A DNA stretch of 64,000 nt from Streptomyces sp. NBC_00461. GTDB lineage: Bacteria; Actinomycetota; Actinomycetes; Streptomycetales; Streptomycetaceae. The stretch lies in NCBI RefSeq assembly GCF_036013935.1, contig NZ_CP107902.1:1769001-1833000 (forward strand), read 5' to 3'. Positions 48,890-57,512 of this stretch are shown here, in pieces. A program made the position numbers and the translations under genes. The first letter of the stretch is position 1. Each line of letters begins with the position of its first letter. The notes below the pieces were generated by a model. That model was not told where the DNA came from. It was given only the letters and a program-made list of their open reading frames with translations, and did not search any database.

Positions 48890-50551
48890 ATGACCGTTGA
48901 CAGCGGCTACGGGGACATCTTCGGTCCACAGGTGCCGCGCACGGGCGACCAGGCGCAGACGGCGACGTTCGCGCTGGCCTCTGCGGCATACCGGGACAAC
49001 CCGGTCATAGACATCAAGAACGCTGACAACGAGTGGCACCAGACCACCGTGAAGCCCGGCCTGAAGTGGGGCACGATATTCCGGCCCAACCTGGGTGAAG
49101 CCTTCTCCCGGGCGGTCGTGGACCGCATGGTGGGCCCCGGCCGCAAGCCGCTCATCCAGTCCTTCGGCGCCGAGCCGCAGGTCACCGTCGAGCACTGCCT
49201 CGCGGCGAACAACATCCGCAAGGCCCGCGACCAGATGCTGAGCATCGTCATGGTGCTGTGCGGTGTGCTGTTCCTGCCGGGGCTGCTGGTGTGGCTACTG
49301 GTCTTCTCGATCCGCACCACGGTCTCCAAGCGGGAGGACAAGCGGGCCGGCGCGATGGCGACGACGCTGCTGGTGGCGGTGGGCGCGCTGGCCGTGGTCT
49401 TCCTGATCCGGATGCCGTTCACCGGGTTCTGGGCCTGGTACGCGCGAGCCTGTGTCGTCATGCCCGTCATCGGCTGGTTCTGGGCCAAGCAGATCTGCGA
49501 GCGCACGGCGAAGGACCTGCGCGGGCGCTGGGACAGCCTGCTGGCCGGCAGCAGCATCGGCGCCAAGGTGCCCGAGGCGGTGCCGACCAGCCCGGGCGAG
49601 ACCAAGGCGGACACGCTGCGCCAGTCGCTCGCCAAGCTGAGCGCCGAGCAGCAGTCCAACTCGGTCTTCTACGCCGGTCCCAAGGGCATCCTCGGCATGG
49701 GCACGCGCTGGGGCAGCTGGCAGCTCGCCGAGGACCTGGTGTCGGCGGATCCCACGCGGGAGATCCATCCCTTCCGCAGCTGGGACGTCATCCGGGCGAT
49801 CCACGACCAACTGCGCATGCTGGAGCGGAACACGCTGAACACCGGCGGTTTCCCGACCCCGTCCGTACGGCACTGGATCGTCACGCCGATCGCGGAGGGC
49901 ACGAAGGCGGTGTCCCGGCCCGAGGGCACCGACGTGGACGCCTACCAGGTCAAGTCGCACGCCATACAGGACATCTGCAACAAGCAGCAGTTCGGCGCGG
50001 GTGACCGGCACTATCTGGGCGTGCAGTGGACGCTGTGGGAAGGGCAGCTGGTCATCACCATGATGATCACGGTGACCGTGCTGCACGAGACGCTGCGGAT
50101 CGAGGTCACCGGACATGCGCTGGGTCCCGTGAACGGCCTGTTCACCGGCAAGCCCGAGGCCCCGACGAAGGAGGTCCAGAAGTCCTTCAAGCCCTGGGAG
50201 ACCCGCAAGGTGGCGCTGCCGCTGGTCAACACCGACGAGGTGGTACGGCTGGCCGTCCGTGCCCCGATCTCCTGGTACCCGCCCCTGCTGAACTGGCTGG
50301 GCGGCACGATAACGCTGCCCGAGCCCTTCGGTCTCCGGCACGCCTGGGCCGACCAGCCCTGGCGCCACCGCTTCATGGCCGACGACGCGCTGCGCGCCGC
50401 GACGCCGGTGCTGCGGGTGGTGCACGCCGCGGCGATCCGGGTGCTGACGGAGAACGGCGTGGAGACGGAGAAGTTCGGCACGAGGTCCGCGTTCTTGAGT
50501 ACGGCTGTGCAGGACCCGACTCCGAGGAAGGCCGACGTCTACGACGCGTAG
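48890..50551 (+). CDS. Membrane protein of unknown function
   Basis: 553 aa from ATG 48890. A roughly 115-residue soluble N-terminus (GYGDIFGPQVPRTGDQAQTA), three hydrophobic segments (about 118-143, 158-180 and 185-205; LSIVMVLCGVLFLPGLLVWLLV, then LLVAVGALAVVFLIRMPF, then CVVMPVIGWFW), and a long C-terminal cytoplasmic region. I do not recognise a domain; homologues are conserved hypothetical proteins at the same position in other streptomycetes, as far as I recall. Confidence 0.75.
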   Translation: MTVDSGYGDIFGPQVPRTGDQAQTATFALASAAYRDNPVIDIKNADNEWHQTTVKPGLKWGTIFRPNLGEAFSRAVVDRMVGPGRKPLIQSFGAEPQVTVEHCLAANNIRKARDQMLSIVMVLCGVLFLPGLLVWLLVFSIRTTVSKREDKRAGAMATTLLVAVGALAVVFLIRMPFTGFWAWYARACVVMPVIGWFWAKQICERTAKDLRGRWDSLLAGSSIGAKVPEAVPTSPGETKADTLRQSLAKLSAEQQSNSVFYAGPKGILGMGTRWGSWQLAEDLVSADPTREIHPFRSWDVIRAIHDQLRMLERNTLNTGGFPTPSVRHWIVTPIAEGTKAVSRPEGTDVDAYQVKSHAIQDICNKQQFGAGDRHYLGVQWTLWEGQLVITMMITVTVLHETLRIEVTGHALGPVNGLFTGKPEAPTKEVQKSFKPWETRKVALPLVNTDEVVRLAVRAPISWYPPLLNWLGGTITLPEPFGLRHAWADQPWRHRFMADDALRAATPVLRVVHAAAIRVLTENGVETEKFGTRSAFLSTAVQDPTPRKADVYDA

Positions 50552-50627
50552 GTTCCGAGGGTTCCGTGGGCTCGTGGGTTCCGGGGGGCCGGCTGCCGCC
50601 CCCAGGACCCGCTTCGGCTGATGGCTC

Positions 50628-51176
50628 TCAGGCCGTCGGCCAGGCCTCCGCCAGCATCTTCCGGGTGTCCGCCAGCAGCTGCGGCAGCACCCGGGTGTGG
50701 CCGACGACCGGCATGAAGTTCGTGTCGCCGCCCCAGCGCGGGACGATGTGCTGGTGGAGGTGGGCGGCGATACCCGCGCCGGCCACCGAACCCTGGTTCA
50801 TGCCGATGTTGAAGCCCTGGGCGCCGGACGCGGTGCGCAGGGCCGTCATCGCCTGCTTGGTCAGGGCGGCGAGCTCGGCCGTCTCGGAGTCCGTGAGGTC
50901 CGTGTAGTCGGCGACGTGACGGTAGGGCACGACCATGAGGTGGCCGCCGTTGTACGGGTAGAGGTTGAGCACCGCGTACACCTGCTCGCCGCGTCGCACG
51001 ATCAGCCCGTCCTCGTCGGACTTGGCCGGAATGGAGCAGAAGGGGCAGCCGTCGTCCGCACCCGGGCCGGTCGGCTTGTTCTCGCCCTGGATGTAGGCCA
51101 TCCGGTGGGGCGTCCACAGACGCTGGAACGCGTCCTGGGTCCCCACTCCCCACTGCTGCTCCGGCTCACTCGTCAT
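50628..51176 (-). CDS. HIT-family hydrolase (AP4A phosphorylase-like)
   Basis: 182 aa from ATG 51176. Histidine-triad motif HLHQHIVPRW near residue 142 and the CPFC zinc-like pair upstream (DDGCPFCSIP). Resembles actinobacterial Rv2613c-type diadenosine polyphosphate phosphorylases. An in-frame ATG four codons earlier (51188) is possible; neither has a strong ribosome-binding site. Divergent from the potassium-channel gene with 79 nt between. Confidence 0.9.
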   Translation of the reverse strand: MTSEPEQQWGVGTQDAFQRLWTPHRMAYIQGENKPTGPGADDGCPFCSIPAKSDEDGLIVRRGEQVYAVLNLYPYNGGHLMVVPYRHVADYTDLTDSETAELAALTKQAMTALRTASGAQGFNIGMNQGSVAGAGIAAHLHQHIVPRWGGDTNFMPVVGHTRVLPQLLADTRKMLAEAWPTA

Positions 51177-51255
51177 GCAGTGCAGCATATTGCGTCGCCC
51201 GTTCGCGGCGTGTCGGCGGGGTTGCGGGAAAAGCCCGCCGGGCGAAGCTGGGGCG

Positions 51256-51912
51256 GTGGACGATGACAGTCGAGTGGCCCGCTGGCAGCGGCGCACGGAG
51301 CTTCCGCTGGCGTTGGCGTCCCTGGCGTTCCTCGCCTCGTACGCGGTCCTGGTCCTGGCCCCCGGCCTGCACGACGCGTGGCAGGACCTGTGTCTGGCGG
51401 TGCTGCTGGGCTCCTGGGCGTTGTTCGGCGTCGACTACGCGGTGTCCTGGAGGCTGAGCGGGCAGCGGCTGGGTTTCGTACGGACGCACTGGCTGGACAC
51501 AGTGGTGCTCGTGCTGCCACTGCTGCGGCCCCTGCGGGTCGTCAAGGTGTACGAAGCCGTGCAGCGGCGCCACGGCAAGCCACGGCTCGCGCTGCACGCG
51601 CGCGTGATCGTGTACTCCGGGCTGTCGACGGTACTGCTCGGCTTCGCCGGCGCACTCGCCGTCTACCAGCAGGAACGCGGGGCGCCGGGGGCGTCGATGC
51701 GGACGTTCGGGGACGCACTCTGGTGGGCCTGCGAAACCCTCACCACGGTCGGCTACGGCGACATCACCCCGGTGACGCCCGGGGGACGGCTGATCGCGGT
51801 CGGGATGATGGTCATCGGTCTGGCGCTGCTCGGCGCGGTGACCGGAACCTTCGCCTCCTGGCTGCTGCAGGTGTTCTCCCGGGAGGACGACGAAAGGCCC
51901 CCGGGAAGCTGA
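51256..51912 (+). CDS. Potassium channel family protein
   Basis: 218 aa from GTG 51256. Four to six hydrophobic segments and the pore signature TTVGYGD (residues about 160-166) between the last two helices. The putative fourth segment has only a short RPLRVVKV stretch, so voltage sensing, if any, is weak. No cytoplasmic RCK domain follows, which makes this a minimal channel. Confidence 0.9.
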   Translation: MDDDSRVARWQRRTELPLALASLAFLASYAVLVLAPGLHDAWQDLCLAVLLGSWALFGVDYAVSWRLSGQRLGFVRTHWLDTVVLVLPLLRPLRVVKVYEAVQRRHGKPRLALHARVIVYSGLSTVLLGFAGALAVYQQERGAPGASMRTFGDALWWACETLTTVGYGDITPVTPGGRLIAVGMMVIGLALLGAVTGTFASWLLQVFSREDDERPPGS

Positions 51913-51928
51913 CCTCCCGAGGGCCTTC
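51893..51928. terminator. Bidirectional hairpin between the channel gene and thrS
   Basis: AAGGCCCCCGGGA pairs with TCCCGAGGGCCTT (one C-A mismatch). It overlaps the last codons of the channel gene, whose stop is at 51910-51912. Confidence 0.65.
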
Positions 51929-51988
51929 GTACAGGTCGCCTCCGTCCAGGACGCGTTCGTTGAGGACGCCTCCCTACAGAGCGATGGA

Positions 51989-53965
51989 TCAGACCTGCGT
52001 CCTGTCCTCCACGACCTTCGCGATCTTGGCGATGGCCTCGTCGAACGGGATGCCGTTCTCCTGTGAGCCGTCGCGGTAGCGGAAGGAGACCGAGCCGCCC
52101 GCCATGTCCTCGTCGCCCGCGATGACCATGAAGGGCACCTTCTGCTTCTGGGCGTTGCGGATCTTCTTCTGCATACGGTCGGAGGAGGAGTCGACCTCGA
52201 CCCGCAGCCCCTGCTTCTTCGCGGCCGTGGCGAACTTCTCCAGGTACTCGACGTGCCCGTCGCCGATCGGGATGCCGACCGCCTGGACCGGGGCCAGCCA
52301 CGCCGGGAAGGCGCCCGCGTAGTGCTCCAGAAGCACCGCGAAGAACCGCTCGATGGAGCCGAACAGCGCGCGGTGGATCATGACCGGGCGCTGCTTGGAG
52401 CCGTCCGGACCCGTGTATTCCAGGTCGAAGCGCTCCGGCAGGTTGAAGTCGAGCTGGATCGTCGACATCTGCCAGGTGCGGCCGATGGCGTCCTTGGTCT
52501 GGACGGAGATCTTCGGGCCGTAGAAGGCGGCGCCGCCCGGGTCGGGAACGAGGGGCAGGCCCTGCTTCTCGGCGACCTGGCGGAGGGTCTCGGTGGCTTC
52601 TTCCCAGACCTCGTCCGAGCCGACGAACTTCTCCGGGTCCTTGGTGGAGAGCTCCAGGTAGAAGTCGGTCAGGCCGTAGTCGCGCAGCAGGCCGAGGACG
52701 AAGGTGAGCGTCTTGTCGAGCTCGTCCGACATCTGCTCACGGGTGCAGTAGATGTGTGCGTCGTCCTGGGTGAAGCCACGGGCGCGGGTCAGGCCGTGCA
52801 CGACGCCCGACTTCTCGTACCGGTACACGGTCCCGAACTCGAAGAGGCGCAGCGGCAGTTCACGGTAGGAGCGGCCGCGCGCGTCGAAGATCAGGTTGTG
52901 CATCGGGCAGTTCATGGGCTTGAGGTAGTAGTCCACGCCCTCGTCGAGCTGCATGGGCGGGTACATGCCGTCGGCGTACCAGTCCAGGTGCCCGGACGTC
53001 TCGAAGAGCTTGCCCTTCGTCGCGTGCGGGGTGTAGACGAACTCGTAGCCCTCCTGCTCGTGGCGGCGGCGCGAGTAGTCCTCCATCACGCGGCGGACGA
53101 TGCCGCCCTTGGGGTGGAAGACGGCGAGGCCGGAGCCGATCTGCTCGGGGATCGAGAAGAGGTCCAGCTCGGAGCCCAGCTTGCGGTGGTCGCGCTTCTC
53201 GGCCTCGGCGAGGAAGTCGAGGTGCGCCTTCAGCTCGTCCTTGGAGGGCCAGGCGGTGCCGTAGATGCGCTGGAGCATCGGGTTCTTCTCGCTGCCGCGC
53301 CAGTAGGCGGCCGCGTTGCGCATCAGCTTGAACGCCGGGATGTTCCGGGTGGAGGGCAGGTGGGGACCGCGGCAGAGGTCCTTCCAGCACAGGTCGCCGG
53401 TCTTGGCGTCCAGGTTGTCGTAGATCGTCAGTTCACCGGCGCCGACCTCGACGTCCGCGCCGTCGTCGGAGGAGGCCGAGCCCTTGAGGCCGATCAGCTC
53501 CAGCTTGTACGGCTCGGCAGCGAGCTCCTCGCGCGCCGCCTCGTCGGTGACGACACGGCGGGAGAAACGCTGCCCCCGCTTCTGGATCTCCTGCATCTTC
53601 TTCTCGATGGCCTTGAGATCCTCGGGAGTGAACGGCTTCTCGACGTCGAAGTCGTAGTAGAAACCGTCCTTGACCGGCGGGCCGATGCCCAGCTTGGCCT
53701 CGGGGAACAGCTCCTGCACGGCCTGCGCCATCACGTGCGCGGTGGAGTGGCGCAGGATGTTCAGGCCGTCCTCGGAGGTGATCTCCACCGGCTCCACGAC
53801 CTCGCCCTCGGCCGGCACGTAGGCCAGGTCCTTGAGGTCGCCGCTCACGCGCGCGGCGACGATCGAGCGCACGCCGGCGAAGAGCTCGGCGGCCGTAGTC
53901 CCCGTCGTCACCACGCGCTCTTCCCGCTCGGAATCGCGTTGGATGATCACACGGACGTCTGACAC
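51989..53965 (-). CDS. thrS: Threonyl-tRNA synthetase
   Basis: 658 aa from GTG 53965 (AGGAG 6 nt upstream). TGS domain, editing domain with [11 protein letters not shown], catalytic domain with [13 protein letters not shown] [12 protein letters not shown] and zinc ligands, motif 2 [11 protein letters not shown], and a C-terminal anticodon-binding domain. No T-box is visible upstream. Confidence 0.97.
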   Translation of the reverse strand: MSDVRVIIQRDSEREERVVTTGTTAAELFAGVRSIVAARVSGDLKDLAYVPAEGEVVEPVEITSEDGLNILRHSTAHVMAQAVQELFPEAKLGIGPPVKDGFYYDFDVEKPFTPEDLKAIEKKMQEIQKRGQRFSRRVVTDEAAREELAAEPYKLELIGLKGSASSDDGADVEVGAGELTIYDNLDAKTGDLCWKDLCRGPHLPSTRNIPAFKLMRNAAAYWRGSEKNPMLQRIYGTAWPSKDELKAHLDFLAEAEKRDHRKLGSELDLFSIPEQIGSGLAVFHPKGGIVRRVMEDYSRRRHEQEGYEFVYTPHATKGKLFETSGHLDWYADGMYPPMQLDEGVDYYLKPMNCPMHNLIFDARGRSYRELPLRLFEFGTVYRYEKSGVVHGLTRARGFTQDDAHIYCTREQMSDELDKTLTFVLGLLRDYGLTDFYLELSTKDPEKFVGSDEVWEEATETLRQVAEKQGLPLVPDPGGAAFYGPKISVQTKDAIGRTWQMSTIQLDFNLPERFDLEYTGPDGSKQRPVMIHRALFGSIERFFAVLLEHYAGAFPAWLAPVQAVGIPIGDGHVEYLEKFATAAKKQGLRVEVDSSSDRMQKKIRNAQKQKVPFMVIAGDEDMAGGSVSFRYRDGSQENGIPFDEAIAKIAKVVEDRTQV

Positions 53966-54086
53966 CGGTCTCTCCTGACTGAAGGTGGGCTGCGGCGCCA
54001 TACCAGGAACGCGCGCAATAGGGGATCGTACCGACCCCGACCCTCCGACCGCGAAACGGTCGCCTTTCGAGAAGATCAGTCCGGGA

Positions 54087-55322
54087 TCAGTCGCAGTCGT
54101 CCCCGCTGCACGCCTCCTCGAAGAAGTCGAGATTCTCCTGCAGCGACTTCATGAGCCTGTCCCGCTCCGCCTCCTCGACCTGTACCGGCGCGACCCCGGA
54201 GGCCCCCGTCAGCCGCCGGAAGCCGCCCCGGCTCTCCAGCCGCCCGTGCAGCCGTACCGGCAGTCCCACGAGGTGGGCGTGGCCCGCGATGCGGTAGTCC
54301 TCCTCGTCCAACGTGATCCGGACGTGCGGGACCTCGGCTCCCGCGATCACGCGCAGTCGTACGCTGCCCTCGCCGCGCGTCCCCGACCTGCGCATCCGCA
54401 CCACGGTCCCGGTGATCCGGACCGGCACGGACGGCTCCTCGCGCAGATAGCGGGCCCCGGCCTCGCGCAGCGCCGGCAGGTCGCCGGGCGAGAACTCGAC
54501 GGGCTCGGCGGTGGCCGCGCAACCCTCCGGAACCCCGGCGGCCGGCGCCCACTCCACTCCGATCCTGGCCCCCTCGGTGCCGCGCACCAGGGCGATCAGC
54601 GCTTCGGTGAGCTCCCGGCTCACACCCGCTTCGACGGCGCCGTCGAAGGCGTCCATGCCGCCGGTGGCCCGCTGGTAGTCGATGGCCTCGCGGGCGGCGT
54701 ACAGGGCCTGGTGGAGGCGTACGGCGAGCGGCCGTCCCGTGCCCACGGGCACGAACGCGGTGAGCCGGCCGTCACCGGCCGCGGGTCCGACGAGGACACT
54801 CTCCAGCAGCGCGGCGGCGGCCCGGCGGTGCCGTACGCCGTAATAGCCCGCACGTGCGCGCGTGGCGAGCGCCGCGGCGAGCATCATCTGGCGGGCGGCG
54901 GCGCGCAGTTGTTCCTCTACGGTCCAGGGCGCGGAGTCGGCCGGTCCCGTCGGTGCGTCCCGCCACCAGCGGATCTCGTCGCTGGGCACGGCGAGTCCGA
55001 CCAGAACCTCGCGCGCGGAGGGCGTGCCGCTGCGGGTCAGGGCGAGCAGCGCCTCGCCGAGCAGGTCGTCGCTGTCGGGGAAGGCGCGGCTCTCGGGCAC
55101 GAGGAGGCTCGTCCCGCCGCCGCCGGGGCCGGGCGGGGTCCAGCGCCCGTACCGTCCGGCGGCTCCGCCGCGGCGCTGCCAGCCGTGCCGGTGCAGCAGG
55201 GCGCTGAGGACGGCGGGGTCGACCTGGCCGGGCTCGGGGGGACGGTGCCAGGCGGCCGCGGCGATGTCGTCCGGGTGCGGCCTCACCGGCCGGGCCGGCT
55301 CCTCAAGGGGGCGGTGCGTCAT
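54087..55322 (-). CDS. Unknown protein coupled to the DUF4365 gene
   Basis: 411 aa, soluble, alanine- and arginine-rich. I do not recognise a domain. Notable stretches are [26 protein letters not shown] helices in the middle (about 130-170), an apparent beta-rich C-terminal region ([37 protein letters not shown]) that looks like an OB- or SH3-like fold, and a cysteine-containing end CSGDDCD. The ATG at 55322 overlaps the DUF4365 stop by 4 nt, so the two are very likely made together and may form a complex. Confidence 0.65.
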   Translation of the reverse strand: MTHRPLEEPARPVRPHPDDIAAAAWHRPPEPGQVDPAVLSALLHRHGWQRRGGAAGRYGRWTPPGPGGGGTSLLVPESRAFPDSDDLLGEALLALTRSGTPSAREVLVGLAVPSDEIRWWRDAPTGPADSAPWTVEEQLRAAARQMMLAAALATRARAGYYGVRHRRAAAALLESVLVGPAAGDGRLTAFVPVGTGRPLAVRLHQALYAAREAIDYQRATGGMDAFDGAVEAGVSRELTEALIALVRGTEGARIGVEWAPAAGVPEGCAATAEPVEFSPGDLPALREAGARYLREEPSVPVRITGTVVRMRRSGTRGEGSVRLRVIAGAEVPHVRITLDEEDYRIAGHAHLVGLPVRLHGRLESRGGFRRLTGASGVAPVQVEEAERDRLMKSLQENLDFFEEACSGDDCD

Positions 55323-55885
55323 GGTCTGCCTCCCGTGCCGACCCGCGTCATGATCTCGCACAGCGCGCGGTCGTCGAAGATGCGTGAGGTCGGTATCCGC
55401 ACGGTGGTCCGGGTCCGGCCGGTGACCGCCTGACCGGCGAGGTTGACCCAGTAGCAGCAGTGCCGCAGGTCGAGGCGGTCGTGGCTGGCCCGAAGCCAGT
55501 CGTCCTGTGATCTCGGGACGAGCATCACGACCAGGATCTTGTGCACCGAGACGGGCGTGCGCGCGAGTTTGCGCAGGTGGTCGTTGTCGAGCGTGAAGGA
55601 GAAGGAGCGGCCCGGCGGGTTCGGCGGGACCTGGTAGGTGCACTTCAGCTGCACCTTGATGGTCACCTCGTCGTCGACGGTGTGCCCGGGTGAGCCGTGA
55701 CTGACGTGCCAGTCGATGCCGTTGTCCGGAAAGGGCTGTGACAGCGAGCAGCCGGCCGCCGCGGCGACGGCGTGCAGATAGCCCACCTGCAGTGTCTCCA
55801 TGCACGCGGTGGTGGCGAGGGTGCCGCGAAGGGGGCCCATGCGTTCGGGCAGCAGCCCGCCCCGCTCGGGCTGCGCTATCGCCAT
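55319..55885 (-). CDS. DUF4365 protein, PD-(D/E)XK nuclease-like
   Basis: 188 aa from ATG 55885. Core motif GIDWHVSHG ... VTIKVQLKCTYQVP gives the D...QxK pattern of a PD-(D/E)XK nuclease fold (Asp about residue 61; Q-L-K about residue 82). DUF4365 proteins occur in defence and DNA-processing neighbourhoods, but function is unproven. Pairs with the downstream 411-aa gene and is divergent from the DEDDh exonuclease. Confidence 0.8.
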   Translation of the reverse strand: MAIAQPERGGLLPERMGPLRGTLATTACMETLQVGYLHAVAAAAGCSLSQPFPDNGIDWHVSHGSPGHTVDDEVTIKVQLKCTYQVPPNPPGRSFSFTLDNDHLRKLARTPVSVHKILVVMLVPRSQDDWLRASHDRLDLRHCCYWVNLAGQAVTGRTRTTVRIPTSRIFDDRALCEIMTRVGTGGRP

Positions 55886-56054
55886 GACCAAACAGCCTTC
55901 CAAGCCAGGTGAATCCCCGTATCGGGCCGCTGAACTGCAAAGACCCGTACTCCTGTTGTGTCCTTCCGGCGTACGGCGCAAACAGCCCGGGTATCACCAA
56001 ACAGGCAGAAGACGGGACGTCAGCTGCCCTGGGTGAACGAGGAGTTGTGGTGGC

Positions 56055-56780
56055 ATGACGTGCTGGTACGAGGGGCCCTTGGCCGCTTTCGACACGGAGA
56101 CCACGGGCGTTGACGTCGAGACCGACCGGATCGTGTCGGCCGCCGTCGTCGTCCAGGACGCCCCGGGCGCACGGCCCCGGGTGTCCCGTTGGCTGGTCAA
56201 CCCGGGTGTGCCCGTCCCCGAAGGGGCGACGGCGGTGCACGGGCTGACGGACGAACACCTGCAGCGCAACGGCCGCTGGCCGGCGCCGGTGGTGTACGAG
56301 ATAGCGGAGGCGCTGGCCGAGCAGGCGGCGATGGCCCGCCCGCTGGTCGTGATGAACGCGCCCTTCGATCTGACGCTCCTGGACCGCGAGTTGCGCCGCC
56401 ATCGCGCCTCGTCGCTCGACCGCTGGTTCGAGGCGTCGACGCTGCGCGTGCTCGACCCGCGCGTCCTGGACAAACACCTGGACCGCTACCGCAAGGGCCG
56501 CCGCACCCTGACCGACCTGTGCGCGCACTACGACGTCACCCTGGAGGGCGCGCACGACGCGGCCGCGGACGCACTGGCCGCCCTGGATGTCGTACGGGCC
56601 CTCGGGCGCCGTTTCGCCACCCGGCTAGAGCGTCTCTCCCCCGCCGAACTGCACACCCTGCAGACGACGTGGCACGCCGCCCAGGCGCGTGGCCTGCAGG
56701 CGTGGTTCGCCAAGAGCGGCACGCCGGAGGTGGTGAACACCGCGTGGCCACTGCGACCGGACCTGCCTGCGGCAGCATGA
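56055..56780 (+). CDS. DEDDh 3'-5' exonuclease (DnaQ-like)
   Basis: 241 aa. Exo I AAFDTETTGVDVETDRIV (D12, E14), Exo II NAPFDLTLLDREL (D), Exo III HDAAADALAALDVV (H and D), the full DEDDh set. Stand-alone, without a polymerase domain, so it may serve repair or RNA/DNA degradation. ATG 56055 with GAGGAG 11 nt upstream; divergent from the DUF4365 gene with 169 bp between. Confidence 0.93.
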   Translation: MTCWYEGPLAAFDTETTGVDVETDRIVSAAVVVQDAPGARPRVSRWLVNPGVPVPEGATAVHGLTDEHLQRNGRWPAPVVYEIAEALAEQAAMARPLVVMNAPFDLTLLDRELRRHRASSLDRWFEASTLRVLDPRVLDKHLDRYRKGRRTLTDLCAHYDVTLEGAHDAAADALAALDVVRALGRRFATRLERLSPAELHTLQTTWHAAQARGLQAWFAKSGTPEVVNTAWPLRPDLPAAA

Positions 56781-56801
56781 CGAAAGCCGGCGCAAAACAA
56801 A

Positions 56802-56845
56802 GAGAGCGACATGGTCCGCGTATTCTGCGGACCCACGTCGCTCTC
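56802..56845. terminator. Bidirectional terminator between the exonuclease and tRNA-Val
   Basis: Outer arms GAGAGCGAC (56802-56810) and GTCGCTCTC (56837-56845) plus inner arms GTCCGC and GCGGAC. The tail on the plus strand is short. Confidence 0.8.
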
Positions 56846-56852
56846 CCGAGCG

Positions 56853-56924
56853 TGGGCGATACTGGGTTCGAACCAGTGACCTCTTCGGTGTGAACGAAGC
56901 GCTCTCCCACTGAGCTAATCGCCC
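56853..56924 (-). tRNA. tRNA-Val(CAC)
   Basis: 72 nt without encoded CCA. Acceptor arms GGGCGAT / ATCGCCC with discriminator A, D-arm GCTC-AGTGGGA-GAGC, anticodon arm CTTCG-TTCACAC-CGAAG with anticodon CAC, T-arm ACTGG-TTCGAAC-CCAGT. All stems pair fully. Reads GUG codons, which are very common here. Confidence 0.97.
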
Positions 56925-56963
56925 GGGAACGGACTGAACAATACAGGTCCCCGCGGGCTTCGT

Positions 56964-57410
56964 TCAAACCGCTTCCAGGTGGGCGGCCAGCCCTCGCCGT
57001 CCGGCCCGCATCATCAGCCGGTGATTGGCGCGGAACACCGGCCGCCCCGGCACGGCCAGCCGCCTCAGCAGCGGCTTGTGCACGTCGACGACCTGCTCGT
57101 AGCGGGCGAGGGTGCCGGTGCCGGCCGCGGTGATCGTCCAGCGCGCCCAGCCCTCGACGTCGCCGGACATGGCGATCTCCAGGACCCCCGCGACGGGATC
57201 GCGGCGCGTCTCACGGGCGGTGAAGCGCAGGTCGTACGGGAGGAGGGACCGGATCCGGATGACGCCGGTGGTGTCGTCGAGCCGGGTCACCTCCCGCACC
57301 TGGGGCCACCACCGGGGGTACTCCTCGGCCCGCTCCAGCGCCTCGTACACGGTGGCGGGCAGCGCCGGCAGGGCCCACCGGCTGCGGAAGCGGTAGTGCG
57401 TCCAGTCCAT
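56964..57410 (-). CDS. SRPBCC/polyketide-cyclase-like small protein
   Basis: 148 aa. START/SRPBCC fold suggested by RSRWALPALPATVYEALERAEEYPRWWPQVREV and the terminal long helix (RANHRLMMRAGRRGLAAHLEAV). Members bind lipids or hydrophobic ligands. Ligand unknown. ATG 57410 without a clear ribosome-binding site. Confidence 0.8.
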   Translation of the reverse strand: MDWTHYRFRSRWALPALPATVYEALERAEEYPRWWPQVREVTRLDDTTGVIRIRSLLPYDLRFTARETRRDPVAGVLEIAMSGDVEGWARWTITAAGTGTLARYEQVVDVHKPLLRRLAVPGRPVFRANHRLMMRAGRRGLAAHLEAV

Positions 57411-57512
57411 GGGGTGAGTGTGCCCGTACGCAGGGCGTTTGAGCGGGATCTGAGTAGCTTCTGAGTACCGGCACTCATGTCGTACGACGTGACGCCGACC
57501 ACACTCCGTGGC

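Noticed and set aside
53966..54086. T-box leader of thrS
   Set aside because: The 120 bp upstream show neither a specifier loop nor the conserved T-box antiterminator sequence.
56853..56924. tRNA-Val as an integration site of a genomic island
   Set aside because: I found no integrase gene and no second copy of the tRNA 3' end in the window.
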